Shown one piece after another: positions 52,430 through 63,359 of a stretch of 64,000 nucleotides of DNA. The position numbers were made by a program, and so were the translations under genes. The notes beneath the pieces were generated by a model. It did not search any database and was not told the origin of the DNA. It saw only the letters and a list, made by a program, of their open reading frames with translations. Positions within the stretch are counted from its first letter, which is position 1; each line of letters opens with the position of its first letter. Source of the DNA: Halomonas cerina (GTDB lineage Bacteria > Pseudomonadota > Gammaproteobacteria > Pseudomonadales > Halomonadaceae); NCBI RefSeq assembly GCF_014192215.1, contig NZ_JACHXP010000003.1:55744-119743 (forward strand). Reading direction: 5' to 3'.

Positions 52430-53911
52430 ATGATCAAGCCCCTTTGCACATTGCGTGTCTGGCTCTTGCTGGCAAGCGTGCTGTGTCTGACCCTGGGCGC
52501 CCTGCTGGCCTGGCAGGCCCAGGCGCAACAGGGCGAGCGGGTGGCCGTGGTCATCGCCGTGGACGGTGCCATCGGCCCGGCCATCAGCGATTATTTTCAG
52601 CGTGGCCTGGAGCATGCCGAGACGCGCGGTGCCGAACTGGTGGTGATGGAGATGAACACTCCCGGCGGGCTCGATGCCTCGATGCGTGACATGATCAGCA
52701 CCATGCTGTCCTCCCCCGTGCCGGTGGCCATCTATGTCTCGCCGGCAGGCTCCCGGGCGGCCAGCGCCGGCACCTACCTGTTGTATGCCAGCCATGTGGC
52801 GGCCATGGCTCCGGCCACTCATCTGGGGTCGGCCACACCGGTGCAGATCGGCGGCGGGGGAGGGTTGCCCGGCCTGGGGGAGCCCGAACAGCCGACGGAT
52901 GACCGCGCGTCGGAGGAGGGCGATACGCAGGCGCCCGCCGATCCGGAGGGCGGCGATGAGGCCGCACCGGCGGAGGACGAGGGCACCGCCGGTGACACGG
53001 CCGAGCCGGCGAAGAGGCGTGGCGAGACCGCCATGGAACGTAAGGTGCTCGAGGATGCCGTGGCCTATATCCGCTCGCTGGCCGAGCGCCACGGCCGCAA
53101 CGCCGACTGGGCCGAGGCGGCGGTACGCGAGGCGGTCAACCTCACTGCCCGGGAAGCGCTGGAGCGGGACGTCATCGATGTGGTGGCCGAGGACATTCCC
53201 GACCTGCTGGCCCAGATCGACGGCCGCTCGGTGGTCATGGCGCATGGCGAGCGGACCCTCGAAACCGCCAACCTGACCCTGGAGCGTTTCGATCCCGACT
53301 GGCGCACCGAGTTGCTGGCGGTGATCACCAATCCCAACGTCGCCTACTTCCTGATGATCATTGGCTTCTATGGCCTGATCTTCGAGCTCTCCAACCCGGG
53401 AAGCCTGGTGCCGGGGACCATCGGCATCATCTGCCTGCTGCTGGCGCTGTTCGCCTTCCAGGTGCTGCCGGTCAACTATGCTGGACTGGCGCTGATCCTG
53501 GTGGGCATGGGGCTGATCGTGGGCGAGGCGCTGATGCCCAGCTTCGGTATCCTGGGCATCGGTGGCATCGTCGCCTTCGTGATCGGTTCGGTGATGCTGA
53601 TGGATGCCGAGAACCTGAATATCTCGCTGCCGCTGATCGGCGGCGTCGCCCTGGTGGCGGCGGGCCTGATGCTGTGGATCATGACCCGTTTTCTGGGACT
53701 GCGTCGGCGTCCGGTGCGCACCGGTCAGGAGGAACTCGTCGGCCAAGAGGCCCGGGTGCTGGAAGACTTCCAGGGCCAGGGGCATGTGCGGCTCCACGGC
53801 GAGCGCTGGAACGCCTATAGTCCCCGTTCGTTGCGCCGCGGGCAGGCCGTGCGCGTGGTCGGCATCGATGGCCTCACCGTCGAGGTCGAACCACTGGAAC
53901 GCGAGTCCTGA
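52430..53911 (+). CDS. NfeD-type membrane-bound serine protease
   Basis: 493 residues from the ATG at 52430. An N-terminal signal/anchor (VWLLLASVLCLTLGALLAW) leads to a ClpP-like serine protease domain with the nucleophile Ser112 in AGSRAASAGTYLLY, a Gly/acid-rich linker (residues ~140-205), four or more membrane segments and a C-terminal OB-fold domain (QEARVLEDFQGQGHVRLHGE). This is the long NfeD form that works with a slipin/stomatin, here the next gene 45 bp downstream. The pair is thought to handle membrane protein quality. Confidence 0.9.
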   Translation: MIKPLCTLRVWLLLASVLCLTLGALLAWQAQAQQGERVAVVIAVDGAIGPAISDYFQRGLEHAETRGAELVVMEMNTPGGLDASMRDMISTMLSSPVPVAIYVSPAGSRAASAGTYLLYASHVAAMAPATHLGSATPVQIGGGGGLPGLGEPEQPTDDRASEEGDTQAPADPEGGDEAAPAEDEGTAGDTAEPAKRRGETAMERKVLEDAVAYIRSLAERHGRNADWAEAAVREAVNLTAREALERDVIDVVAEDIPDLLAQIDGRSVVMAHGERTLETANLTLERFDPDWRTELLAVITNPNVAYFLMIIGFYGLIFELSNPGSLVPGTIGIICLLLALFAFQVLPVNYAGLALILVGMGLIVGEALMPSFGILGIGGIVAFVIGSVMLMDAENLNISLPLIGGVALVAAGLMLWIMTRFLGLRRRPVRTGQEELVGQEARVLEDFQGQGHVRLHGERWNAYSPRSLRRGQAVRVVGIDGLTVEVEPLERES

Positions 53912-53956
53912 AACGGCCGGTGAGACATCGGTCATCAAAGTCGAGGAGAGACCATC

Positions 53957-54883
53957 ATGATGATTTCCTATCTCGTACCGGTCGTTCTGGTGCTGATGCT
54001 GCTGGCGGCCTCGATCCGCATCCTGCCCGAGTACAAGCGCGGCGTGGTGTTCTTCCTGGGGCGCTTCCAGGCGGTGAAGGGGCCGGGGCTGTTCATCATC
54101 ATCCCAGGCATCCAGAAGATGGAGGTCGTCGATCTGCGGGTGATCACCATGGACGTGCCCGAACAGGATGTCATCTCCCAGGACAACGTCACCGTCAAGG
54201 TCAATGCCGTGCTCTACTTCCGGGTGGTGGATCCGGAGAAGGCGATCATCCAGGTCGAGCACTTCGTCAATGCCACCAGCCAGCTGGCGCAGACCACCCT
54301 GCGTTCGGTACTGGGCAAGCATGATCTGGACGAAATGCTTTCTGAGCGCGATAAGCTCAACGATGACATCCAAGAGATCATCGACGCCTCGGCGGAGGGC
54401 TGGGGCATCAAGGTCGCCAACGTCGAGATCAAGCACGTCGACCTGGACGAAAGCATGATCCGTGCCATCGCCCGCCAGGCCGAGGCCGAGCGCGAGCGAC
54501 GCGCCAAGGTCATCCATGCCGAGGGGGAGCTGCAGGCCTCGAAGAAGCTCGTTGAGGCTGCCCATGTCATGTCGGCCAATCCGGCGGCGCTGCAACTGCG
54601 TTACCTGCAGACCATGAACGACATGAGCAACAAGAACGCCTCGACCATCGTGGTGCCACTGCCTATCGATCTGATGGAGGCATTCAGGCAGATGGGCGGC
54701 TCGGCAGGCGGGCCGACGGGAGATAAGCTTTCCGGTGCGGCACCGTCCACCGATGTGGAGGGCGACGACGAGCAGGACTCTTTCGAGGCGGACACGACGC
54801 AGGCCAGGGCGGAACAGGCCGAGTTCCTCGAGCGGGGCCAAGACGAGCAGGACCGGGACAAGCAGCAGAAAGACGAGGGCTAG
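53957..54883 (+). CDS. slipin/stomatin-like SPFH protein
   Basis: 308 residues. One N-terminal membrane segment ([20 protein letters not shown]) followed by the SPFH band-7 domain ([40 protein letters not shown]) and a coiled-coil rich part ([20 protein letters not shown]), then an acidic, Gln-rich tail. It forms membrane microdomain oligomers and pairs with the NfeD protease upstream. Confidence 0.92.
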   Translation: MMISYLVPVVLVLMLLAASIRILPEYKRGVVFFLGRFQAVKGPGLFIIIPGIQKMEVVDLRVITMDVPEQDVISQDNVTVKVNAVLYFRVVDPEKAIIQVEHFVNATSQLAQTTLRSVLGKHDLDEMLSERDKLNDDIQEIIDASAEGWGIKVANVEIKHVDLDESMIRAIARQAEAERERRAKVIHAEGELQASKKLVEAAHVMSANPAALQLRYLQTMNDMSNKNASTIVVPLPIDLMEAFRQMGGSAGGPTGDKLSGAAPSTDVEGDDEQDSFEADTTQARAEQAEFLERGQDEQDRDKQQKDEG

Positions 54884-55329
54884 CAGGGCCGGATGAAACG
54901 ATGGCGGCGCCTTGGTACCGGGACCCTGGTAATGAAGGGGCTCTACGAGCGTCGCCTGGCGCGCCGGCGCTGCCGGGATGCGCGGCAGCATGTTCTCTGC
55001 TAGACTCCAGCGCTCTTGTCGGTAGCGATCGAGAAACCCTGGAACGCTTCCGTTAATACAAAGCAAGGGAAACAACAGAACGTGATGACTCCCCTGGCCG
55101 GGCTGGTCACGCCGCCCTAGTGCACCCTCCCTCTTTTCGGCGATGCCACCGTCAGCGGTGCGTCATGGCCGGATATCACACGGATGTCCCGGGCGCCCGG
55201 CGTCCGCTTCCGTCTTCTCCATGATGAATCCGTCATCGGCAACAGCATCCCCGGGTGCCAGGGGAGGCATGTGCACGACTCGATCCCGGCACCCCACGCC
55301 ATGACAATCACCCTCGACTGGACCGCAGC
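54884..55329. other. 446-bp gap between slipin and SulP genes
   Basis: No convincing gene. A 36-codon frame from 54893 (basic, with ERRLARRRC) lacks a clear ribosome site and similarity. No RNA gene or strong promoter was recognised; the sequence is GC-rich and slightly repetitive in GGCGC and GCCGG. Confidence 0.55.
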
Positions 55330-56820
55330 ATGTACGAAAAGATGAAACTGAGTTGGTTCTCCAACCTCAAGGGCGACACGCTATCCGGCATCGTCGTGGC
55401 CCTGGCCCTGATTCCGGAGGCCATCGCCTTCTCGATCATCGCCGGCGTTGATCCCAAGGTGGGTCTCTACGCCTCCTTCGCCATCTGCGTGATCATCGCT
55501 TTTGCCGGCGGACGCTCGGGGATGATCTCGGCGGCCACCGGCGCCATGGCGCTGCTGATGATTACCTTGGTCAAGGAGCACGGCCTCGAGTACCTGCTGG
55601 CCGCCACATTGCTCACCGGGGTGCTGCAGATCATCGCGGGATATCTCAAGCTCGCCGACCTGATGCGCTTCGTGTCGCGCTCGGTGGTCACCGGCTTCGT
55701 CAACGCCCTGGCGATCCTGATCTTTATGGCTCAGTTACCCGAGCTGACCAACGTGACTTGGCACGTCTACGTCATGACGGCGGCGGGGCTCGGTATCATC
55801 TACCTCTTCCCGCTGGTGCCAGTGGTTGGCAAGACTCTGCCCTCGCCGCTGGTGTGCATCTTGGTGCTCACTGCCGTCTATCTGCTCACTGGCATGGATA
55901 TCCGCACCGTGGGCGACATGGGCGAGCTACCCGACAGCCTGCCGGTCTTCTTGTGGCCCGAGGTGCCGCTCAACCTCGAGACGCTGATGATCATTCTGCC
56001 CTACTCGCTGATGCTCACCGTGGTGGGCCTGCTCGAGTCGATGATGACGGCCACCATCATCGATGACCTGACCGATACCGGCAGCGACAAGAACCGCGAG
56101 TGCAAGGGCCAGGGCATCGCCAACATCGGTGCCGGCCTGCTGGGCGGCATGGCGGGCTGCGCGATGATTGGCCAGTCGGTGATCAACATCAAGTCGGGGG
56201 GGCGTCGTCGCCTGTCGACCCTGATCGCCGGTGTCGCCCTGCTGATGATGGTGGTGTTTCTGGCTGACTGGGTATCGCGGATTCCCATGGCTGCCTTGGT
56301 GGCGGTGATGATCATGGTGGCCATCGGGACGTTCAGCTGGTCGTCGATCCGTGACCTCAAGAAGCACCCCATGAGCACCAACGTCGTCATGGTCGCCACC
56401 GTGGTCGTGACCGTGGGCACCCACAACCTGGCCATCGGTGTCTTCGTCGGCGTGCTGATCGCCGCCATGAACTTCGCCAACAAGGTGGGCAATATCCTCT
56501 ACATCGGCTCCGAGGAAGCCGATGGGGGCAGCCACCGCATCTACAAGGTGGTGGGCCAGGTGTTTTTCGCTTCGTCCGAGCGCTTCGGCGCGGCCTTCGA
56601 TTTCAAGGAGACGGTAAAGAAGGTCACCATCGATCTGTCACGCGCCCACTTCTGGGACATCACCGCCGTCCAGGCCCTGGACCGGGTGGTGATCAAGTTC
56701 CGCCGCGAGGGCACCGACGTCGAGCTGATCGGCCTTAACGAGGCGAGTGCCACCATCGTCGACCGCTATGCCGTGCATGATGACCCGGAAGCCGTCGAGA
56801 AGTTGATGGGCGGCCATTAA
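55330..56820 (+). CDS. SulP-family anion transporter
   Basis: 496 residues with about 12 membrane segments and a C-terminal STAS domain ([20 protein letters not shown]). The SulP signature [20 protein letters not shown] is near the N-terminus, and [20 protein letters not shown] is the second conserved stretch. Substrates in the family include bicarbonate, sulfate and dicarboxylates. The start has only a weak ribosome site. It precedes a universal stress protein by 90 bp, a common pairing for SulP proteins. Confidence 0.9.
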   Translation: MYEKMKLSWFSNLKGDTLSGIVVALALIPEAIAFSIIAGVDPKVGLYASFAICVIIAFAGGRSGMISAATGAMALLMITLVKEHGLEYLLAATLLTGVLQIIAGYLKLADLMRFVSRSVVTGFVNALAILIFMAQLPELTNVTWHVYVMTAAGLGIIYLFPLVPVVGKTLPSPLVCILVLTAVYLLTGMDIRTVGDMGELPDSLPVFLWPEVPLNLETLMIILPYSLMLTVVGLLESMMTATIIDDLTDTGSDKNRECKGQGIANIGAGLLGGMAGCAMIGQSVINIKSGGRRRLSTLIAGVALLMMVVFLADWVSRIPMAALVAVMIMVAIGTFSWSSIRDLKKHPMSTNVVMVATVVVTVGTHNLAIGVFVGVLIAAMNFANKVGNILYIGSEEADGGSHRIYKVVGQVFFASSERFGAAFDFKETVKKVTIDLSRAHFWDITAVQALDRVVIKFRREGTDVELIGLNEASATIVDRYAVHDDPEAVEKLMGGH

Positions 56821-56910
56821 CGACCAACCCGCCGCACCAACCCTCTGTAATGGGGCGGTGGGATGGTGTAGAACGGGAGCAATGACAACTTACTCCAGTT
56901 TCAGGACAAG

Positions 56911-57768
56911 ATGATGACCGAACAGGTGATGGCCGCCATCGATGGCTCGCAGTTTTCCGAAGGAGTGTGCGACTATGCGGCCTGGGCCAGCCGGGCGCTC
57001 GACGCGCCGCTGACCTTTCTGCACGTAGTCGACAACCATCCCCAGACCGCCGAGGCCGATCTCTCGGGCAATATTGGCCTGGGCTCCCGGGAGCACCTGC
57101 TCGAGGAGCTGGCCCACCTCGATGAGCAGCGCGCCAAGGTGGCCCAGGAGCAGGGGCGGCTGATGCTCAAGGCGGCCAGCGAGCGCGCGGTCGAGGCCGG
57201 TGTGGTCGAGCCGCGCACGCGACAGCGCAACGGCACCCTGGTGGAGACCTTGAGCGAGTTGGAGGACGAGACTCGCCTGGTGGTGCTGGGCAAGCGCGGC
57301 GAGACGGCTCACCAGGACAGCGGCCACCTGGGCTCCAACCTGGAGCGGGTGGTACGCAGCCTGCACCGGCCGATCCTGATGGTGCCCGCCACCTTCAAGC
57401 GCCCCGAGAAGGTGATGATCGCCTTCGATGGCAGCAAGACCACCCGCAGGGGGGTGGAAATGCTGGCGAAGAGCCCGCTGTTCGATGGCATCCCGGTCCA
57501 TGTGATGATCGTCGGGGCCGAGACCGGCGACAATCGCTCCCAGCTCGACTGGGCACTGACCACGCTGCACGAGGCGGGTCATGTGGCCGAGGGCGAGATC
57601 CGTGCCGGCGAGGTGGAAGAGACCCTGCGCGCCTACAAGGAGCAGCACGGCATCGACCTGGTGGTGATGGGCGCCTATGGGCACTCGCGGATCCGTCACC
57701 TGCTGGTCGGTAGTACCACCACCGCGGTGCTGCGCAAGGCGGACATGCCGGTGCTGCTGCTGCGCTGA
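56911..57768 (+). CDS. tandem universal stress protein
   Basis: 285 residues with two Usp domains. Each begins with a strand of the type VMAAIDGSQFSEGVCDYAAW or VMIAFDGSKTTRRGVEML. The second ends with the ATP-binding motif VVMGAYGHSRIRHLLVGSTT. Such double-domain Usp proteins accompany ion transporters and may sense ATP or redox status of the cell. ATG at 56911 (tandem ATG at 56914). Confidence 0.9.
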   Translation: MMTEQVMAAIDGSQFSEGVCDYAAWASRALDAPLTFLHVVDNHPQTAEADLSGNIGLGSREHLLEELAHLDEQRAKVAQEQGRLMLKAASERAVEAGVVEPRTRQRNGTLVETLSELEDETRLVVLGKRGETAHQDSGHLGSNLERVVRSLHRPILMVPATFKRPEKVMIAFDGSKTTRRGVEMLAKSPLFDGIPVHVMIVGAETGDNRSQLDWALTTLHEAGHVAEGEIRAGEVEETLRAYKEQHGIDLVVMGAYGHSRIRHLLVGSTTTAVLRKADMPVLLLR

Positions 57769-57790
57769 TCTTTCATGCGGTATGAGTGAC

Positions 57791-57824
57791 ACGCCATCGC
57801 CGGCCCACGGGCCGGCGATGGCGT
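57791..57824. terminator. bidirectional hairpin between convergent usp and MFS genes
   Basis: A 16-bp perfect stem (ACGCCATCGCCGGCCC at 57791-57806 with its complement at 57809-57824). It lies between two convergent genes and touches the MFS stop codon. It lacks a T-run on either side but its strength and place indicate transcription termination in both directions. Confidence 0.7.
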
Positions 57825-57825
57825 G

Positions 57826-59019
57826 TCAGGCCTCCCGGGCCTCGCGACTGGCGAGCACCTCCTGGGCCAACAGCCAGCCGGCGACGAGCATGGCCAGCAT
57901 GCCGGTCAGTACGACCCGGAAGTCGGCCCCCAGGTCCAGTACCACCCCCAGCAGCGCTGGTGCAATGCCCGTGGAGAAGACCATGGCGGCGCTGAGCGTC
58001 GAGCGCACCGTGCCCAGGTGCTCGGCGCCCCACAGGCGCACCAGCAGGCTGGTGGCGATGGGCTCCTGGGCGCCCATGGCCAGGCCCCCGCCCACCATCA
58101 GTACCCAGACGCCGAGGTGCCCGCCCCAGGCGATCGCCATCCCCAGCGCCACGGCATAGGGCAGCAGGTAGAGCCGGGCCAGGCGCACCGGGCCCAGCCG
58201 GTCCACCCAGCGCCCTCCCAGCAATGCCCCGGGCAGCTTGGCGATCCCCATGCCGGTCAGTGCCAGGGCATAGACGCTCAGGGTGCTGCCCAGGTCCTCG
58301 GTCATGCGGGCCTGGTAGATGAACAGGCCGGTCATGGTCACCGGCAGGGTCATCAGCAGCGGCAGCAGCAGCCAGAAGCGCCGCTCGCGGAAGGGGCTCG
58401 GCCCCTCGCGGCGCTGGCCTCGCGCCGGGCGGCTCCCCGGCGCCTGGGGCCAGGGACCGCGCAGCAGCAGTGGTACCCAGAGCCCGGCCAGTACCAGCGC
58501 GAACAGCCACCAGAGCTCCCGCCAACCCAGCCATACCAGTAGCGCAGCCATCAGCGGTGGCAGGGCCGTCTCGCCCAGCATGATGCCCATTCCCACCAGG
58601 CCCAAGGCACGGCCGCGCAGTTCGACGAACTCGCGGCCGGCCAGGGTGTTGCCCAAATGGGTCAGCATGCCCTGGCCGCACAGGCGCACCAGGCCCAGTC
58701 CCAGCAGCCCCAGTCCCCACCAGGGGGAAAGGGTCAACAGCAGCAACCCGCCCAGCAGAGTCAGCAGCACCACACAGGCGAAGCGCCGCGGTGCCACCCA
58801 GTCGATGACGGGGCCGACGCGCAGCATGGCGAAGCCCGCCACCAGGGTCACCAACGCATAGGCGCTGCCGAACTGGCCGGCACTGAACCCTAACCGCTCC
58901 GAGATCGGTGCCTGGAAGAGGCCGATGAAGAAGCTCTGGCCGAGACTCGAGGAGAACATTGCCAGAAAAGCGATGGCCAGTAGTCCACGATGATCCCGCA
59001 GCAGGGTGCGGTAGCCCAT
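57826..59019 (-). CDS. MFS transporter
   Basis: 397 residues with twelve membrane segments. The start at 59019 has GGGAG upstream; longer in-frame starts up to 59184 lack support. Internal motif RVGPVIDWVAPRRFACVV and GRWVDRLGPVRLARLY match MFS loop patterns (D-R/K). Substrate unknown. It is convergent with the usp gene and divergent from the DksA-like gene. Confidence 0.88.
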   Translation of the reverse strand: MGYRTLLRDHRGLLAIAFLAMFSSSLGQSFFIGLFQAPISERLGFSAGQFGSAYALVTLVAGFAMLRVGPVIDWVAPRRFACVVLLTLLGGLLLLTLSPWWGLGLLGLGLVRLCGQGMLTHLGNTLAGREFVELRGRALGLVGMGIMLGETALPPLMAALLVWLGWRELWWLFALVLAGLWVPLLLRGPWPQAPGSRPARGQRREGPSPFRERRFWLLLPLLMTLPVTMTGLFIYQARMTEDLGSTLSVYALALTGMGIAKLPGALLGGRWVDRLGPVRLARLYLLPYAVALGMAIAWGGHLGVWVLMVGGGLAMGAQEPIATSLLVRLWGAEHLGTVRSTLSAAMVFSTGIAPALLGVVLDLGADFRVVLTGMLAMLVAGWLLAQEVLASREAREA

Positions 59020-59175
59020 GGTCAGACTCCCTTGTCCGAGATGAGTGCAGCGGCCGCTGCCCGGTGGCAAGATGAGGAGATGGCGGTTCGCCCGCAGAGA
59101 GCGATACATGATACCAGCCCTATCGGGGGTGGCCTCTCCGAGTCCTGCTGCCACTCTTTGCCGTCGGAGGTCTAG

Positions 59176-59517
59176 ATGAACCATCCCGAACTGGATATGG
59201 AGACAGTTGAGAAGCGTCTTCTCGCTTTGCGCGAGGAACTGCTTAAGCAGAGCGACTCAAGCCGCGAGGCTCGCGATACCGTGATGCTCGACCAGACCTC
59301 GGTAGGGCGACTCTCGCGTATGGATGCCCTCCAGGGCCAGGCGATGGCCAAGGCCGAGGAGGCGCGCCGCCAGTTGGCGCTGCGCCGCATCACGGGGGCC
59401 CTCTCGCGCATCGAGCGCGGCGAGTACGGGGAGTGCATCGAGTGCGGCGAGTGGATCGGCGCCAGGCGCCTGGAGTGGAATCCCTTGGCCCTCAAGTGCA
59501 TAGAATGCGCCGAGTGA
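59176..59517 (+). CDS. TraR/DksA family zinc-finger protein
   Basis: 113 residues: a helical coiled-coil N-part (METVEKRLLALREELLKQ) and the C4 zinc finger CIECGEWIGARRLEWNPLAL ending in KCIEC. DksA-type proteins enter the RNA polymerase secondary channel and modify promoter response to ppGpp. It is shorter than DksA and lacks the usual acidic loop tip DxxDxA, so its effect may differ. GGAGGTC precedes the ATG. Confidence 0.9.
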   Translation: MNHPELDMETVEKRLLALREELLKQSDSSREARDTVMLDQTSVGRLSRMDALQGQAMAKAEEARRQLALRRITGALSRIERGEYGECIECGEWIGARRLEWNPLALKCIECAE

Positions 59518-59577
59518 TCCGCCGAACTCCGCAGGGCAAGACATGGGACAGGTTAAGACAGCAAAAGGGAGATGAGC

Positions 59578-59943
59578 ATGACCATCGAACGACACGATAC
59601 CAAGGCCCGCATGAGCCGGGCGGTGATCCACGACGGCGTGGCCTACCTGTGCGGTCAGGTGGCCGGCCCCGAGGCCCGCCATGGCGATATCACCACGCAG
59701 ACCGAGAGTATGCTGGCCCGCCTCGACGCCCTGCTCGAGGAGATCGGCTCGGATCGCCAGCACCTGCTCACGGCGACGATCTATCTCAAGGAGGGCCACG
59801 ACTTCGCGGCCATGAACGCGGTCTGGGATGCCTGGGTACCCGCGGGACATGCCCCGGCACGGACCTGTGTCTGCGCGCCGATGCCGGCCGACGAGCTGCG
59901 GGTGGAGGTCACCGTCACCACCCTGGTGAAGAAGGGCCGCTGA
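59578..59943 (+). CDS. RidA-family protein
   Basis: 121 residues from the ATG at 59578, best spaced from AGGGAG; the ATG at 59572 is close to it. RidA/YjgF fold with [16 protein letters not shown] and the active Arg in [13 protein letters not shown]. RidA proteins hydrolyse reactive enamines formed by PLP enzymes. The size and variant motif LCGQVAG suggest a RidA subfamily other than the archetype. Confidence 0.88.
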   Translation: MTIERHDTKARMSRAVIHDGVAYLCGQVAGPEARHGDITTQTESMLARLDALLEEIGSDRQHLLTATIYLKEGHDFAAMNAVWDAWVPAGHAPARTCVCAPMPADELRVEVTVTTLVKKGR

Positions 59944-60020
59944 GTGTTGCCCCGTGCGCCGGCACGCAGGAGGCCGGCCGTGTCAGGGGGCCGGTCTTTC
60001 CTGGCATGTGGTGTGCCGAT

Positions 60021-60911
60021 TCACGACGTGCCGCGGGGGGGCTCGAGGGGGTAGCGGGTCTCCTTCAGGCTGTCCTTGATCTTCTTGAGGTGGGGCAGGA
60101 AGTCCTCGCCACGCCGCAGGGTGACGCCGGTGGCCAGGACGTCGATCAGGGCCAGCTGCACCATCCGTGAGGTCATCGGCATATAGTAGTCGGTATCCTC
60201 CGGGGCACTGACCTCCAGTGTCTCGGTGCACTCGGCGGCCAGCGGCGAGCCCGGCGCCGTGATGCCCAGCACCACGGCCCCATTGTCACGGGCCAGGCGG
60301 GCGATGTCGACCAGTTCCCGTGTCCGTCCAGTGTAGGAGAGCACTACCACCACGTCGCCGGTGTGACAGGCCGAGGCCACCATGCGCTGCATCAGGACGT
60401 CCACATAGGCCGTCACCGGCAGGTTGAAGCGGAAGAACTTGTGCTGGGCGTCCTGGGCCACGGCGCCGGAAGCACCGAGGCCGAAGAAGTGGATCTGCTT
60501 GGCCTGGATCAGGAAGTCCACCATGCGCTCGATGCGGGCCGGGTCGACCTCCCGGCTGGCCTGGTCCAGGGCGGCGATGGTGGCACCGAAGATCTTGCCG
60601 GTATAGGCGACGGCGGAGTCATCGGGCTCCACGGCCTGGCTGACATAGGGGGTGCCGCCGGCCAGGCTCTGGGCCAGCTTGATCTTGAAGTCGGGATAGC
60701 CCTTGGCGTTGAAGCTGCGACAGAAGCGATTGACCGTCGGTTCGCTGACCGAGGCCGCCTGGGCCAGGGTGGCGATGCTCATGCTGGTGGCCGCCCCCGG
60801 GTTGGCCAGGATCACGTCGGCAACCTTGCGTTCGGAACGGTTGAGCTCATCGAGGCGGTGGCGGATGCGATCCAGCAGATCATGACTGACCATGGGCGGG
60901 GAAATCTCCAT
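60021..60911 (-). CDS. hexR: HexR, RpiR-family repressor of glucose catabolism
   Basis: 296 residues. N-terminal RpiR helix-turn-helix ([20 protein letters not shown]) and a C-terminal SIS sugar-phosphate domain ([40 protein letters not shown]). HexR binds 2-keto-3-deoxy-6-phosphogluconate and derepresses zwf, pgl, edd and eda. It is divergent from zwf, with two matching operators in between (60957-60975 and 61051-61067). Confidence 0.93.
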   Translation of the reverse strand: MEISPPMVSHDLLDRIRHRLDELNRSERKVADVILANPGAATSMSIATLAQAASVSEPTVNRFCRSFNAKGYPDFKIKLAQSLAGGTPYVSQAVEPDDSAVAYTGKIFGATIAALDQASREVDPARIERMVDFLIQAKQIHFFGLGASGAVAQDAQHKFFRFNLPVTAYVDVLMQRMVASACHTGDVVVVLSYTGRTRELVDIARLARDNGAVVLGITAPGSPLAAECTETLEVSAPEDTDYYMPMTSRMVQLALIDVLATGVTLRRGEDFLPHLKKIKDSLKETRYPLEPPRGTS

Positions 60912-60956
60912 GACGGCGAAACGCCCTCTCGGCGCCGCGGGTAAGGGGCGGATGAT

Positions 60957-60975
60957 GTGGTGATTTAACTACATT
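60957..60975. promoter_or_regulatory. HexR-like operator near hexR
   Basis: TGTGGTGATTTAACTACAT is an imperfect palindrome resembling the HexR consensus TGTARTNNNATTACA. It lies 46 bp upstream of the hexR start, suggesting autoregulation. Confidence 0.5.
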
Positions 60976-61050
60976 ATGCTGAAGATCGTACCGCGCTGCG
61001 GGCGCTTTCGGCCAGTCCTTGGCCGAGGCGGGTGGTAAGACATGGATGTT

Positions 61051-61067
61051 TTGTAGTAAAGTTACAA
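61051..61067. promoter_or_regulatory. HexR operator upstream of zwf
   Basis: TTGTAGTAAAGTTACAA is a near-perfect palindrome matching the HexR consensus. It ends 65 bp before the zwf start, where HexR should block transcription of zwf-pgl-eda. Confidence 0.8.
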
Positions 61068-61132
61068 AATATCTTTGCGAGCGGTAGGATTCTTCGCTAG
61101 TATTTTGCTAAGTTAACAAGATGGGGGCGGAC

Positions 61133-62644
<1,512 letters not shown>

Positions 62645-62645
62645 G

Positions 62646-63323
62646 ATGACGAACACGATGCCGACTCCCCGTGAGCAACTCGCTCACCAGCTGGCCGAGG
62701 CCGTGGCCGAGGCCCTGCGCGCCGACCTGGCCGTTCAGGACAAGGCGCTGCTGGTGGTCTCGGGTGGCTCCACCCCGGTGCCCTTCTTCGACGCCCTGGC
62801 CGCCCATGACCTTCCCTGGGGGCGTATCCAGGTGACCCTGGCCGATGAGCGCTGGGTCAACGAGCAGGCCGACGACAGCAATGCCCGCCTGGTGCGCGAG
62901 CACCTGCTCCAGGGGCCGGCCACCGAGGCGACCTTCGTGCCGCTGACAACCGCGGATGCGACCCCCGAGCAGGGCGCCGCTGAGGTAGGCGAGCGTCTCG
63001 AGCGCCTCGCCTGGCCCGCCAGCGTGGTGATCCTGGGCATGGGCGGTGACGGCCATACCGCCTCGCTGTTCCCGGACAGCCGTGAGCTCGATCTGGCGCT
63101 GGCCACCGATGAACCGGTGGTGGCGGTGCGCACGCCCAGCAAGCCCCAGCCGCGCATCACCCTCAGTGCCGAGCGGCTGCATCGGGCGCGCCGGCACTTC
63201 CTGCACATCAGCGGCGAGGACAAGCGGGCCGTGCTGGCCAGGGCCCTGGCCGGCGATGGCAGCCGCGAGTTACCTATCCGCGCCTTCCTCGCCTGCCCGC
63301 TGGGCATCTATTGGGCCCCCTGA
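62646..63323 (+). CDS. pgl: 6-phosphogluconolactonase
   Basis: 225 residues of the DevB/NagB-like family. ALLVVSGGSTPVPFFDAL near the N-terminus, TLADERWVNEQADDSN mid-protein and LGMGGDGHTASLFPDS are the three family signatures. It hydrolyses the lactone made by Zwf to 6-phosphogluconate. The start is 1 bp after the zwf stop; GAGGA at the zwf end provides the ribosome site. Confidence 0.94.
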   Translation: MTNTMPTPREQLAHQLAEAVAEALRADLAVQDKALLVVSGGSTPVPFFDALAAHDLPWGRIQVTLADERWVNEQADDSNARLVREHLLQGPATEATFVPLTTADATPEQGAAEVGERLERLAWPASVVILGMGGDGHTASLFPDSRELDLALATDEPVVAVRTPSKPQPRITLSAERLHRARRHFLHISGEDKRAVLARALAGDGSRELPIRAFLACPLGIYWAP

Positions 63324-63359
63324 GCACCTTTCGGCCCGACCCTATCTGGAGCAAACGAC

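Noticed and set aside
54893..55003. A 36-codon basic frame after the slipin gene.
   Set aside because: No ribosome site or similarity; treated as part of the gap.
52355..55075. A 906-codon open frame on the minus strand across nfeD and the slipin gene.
   Set aside because: It is antisense to two clear family proteins, has a His/Gln/Asp/Gly-rich composition typical of high-G+C shadows, and no ribosome site.
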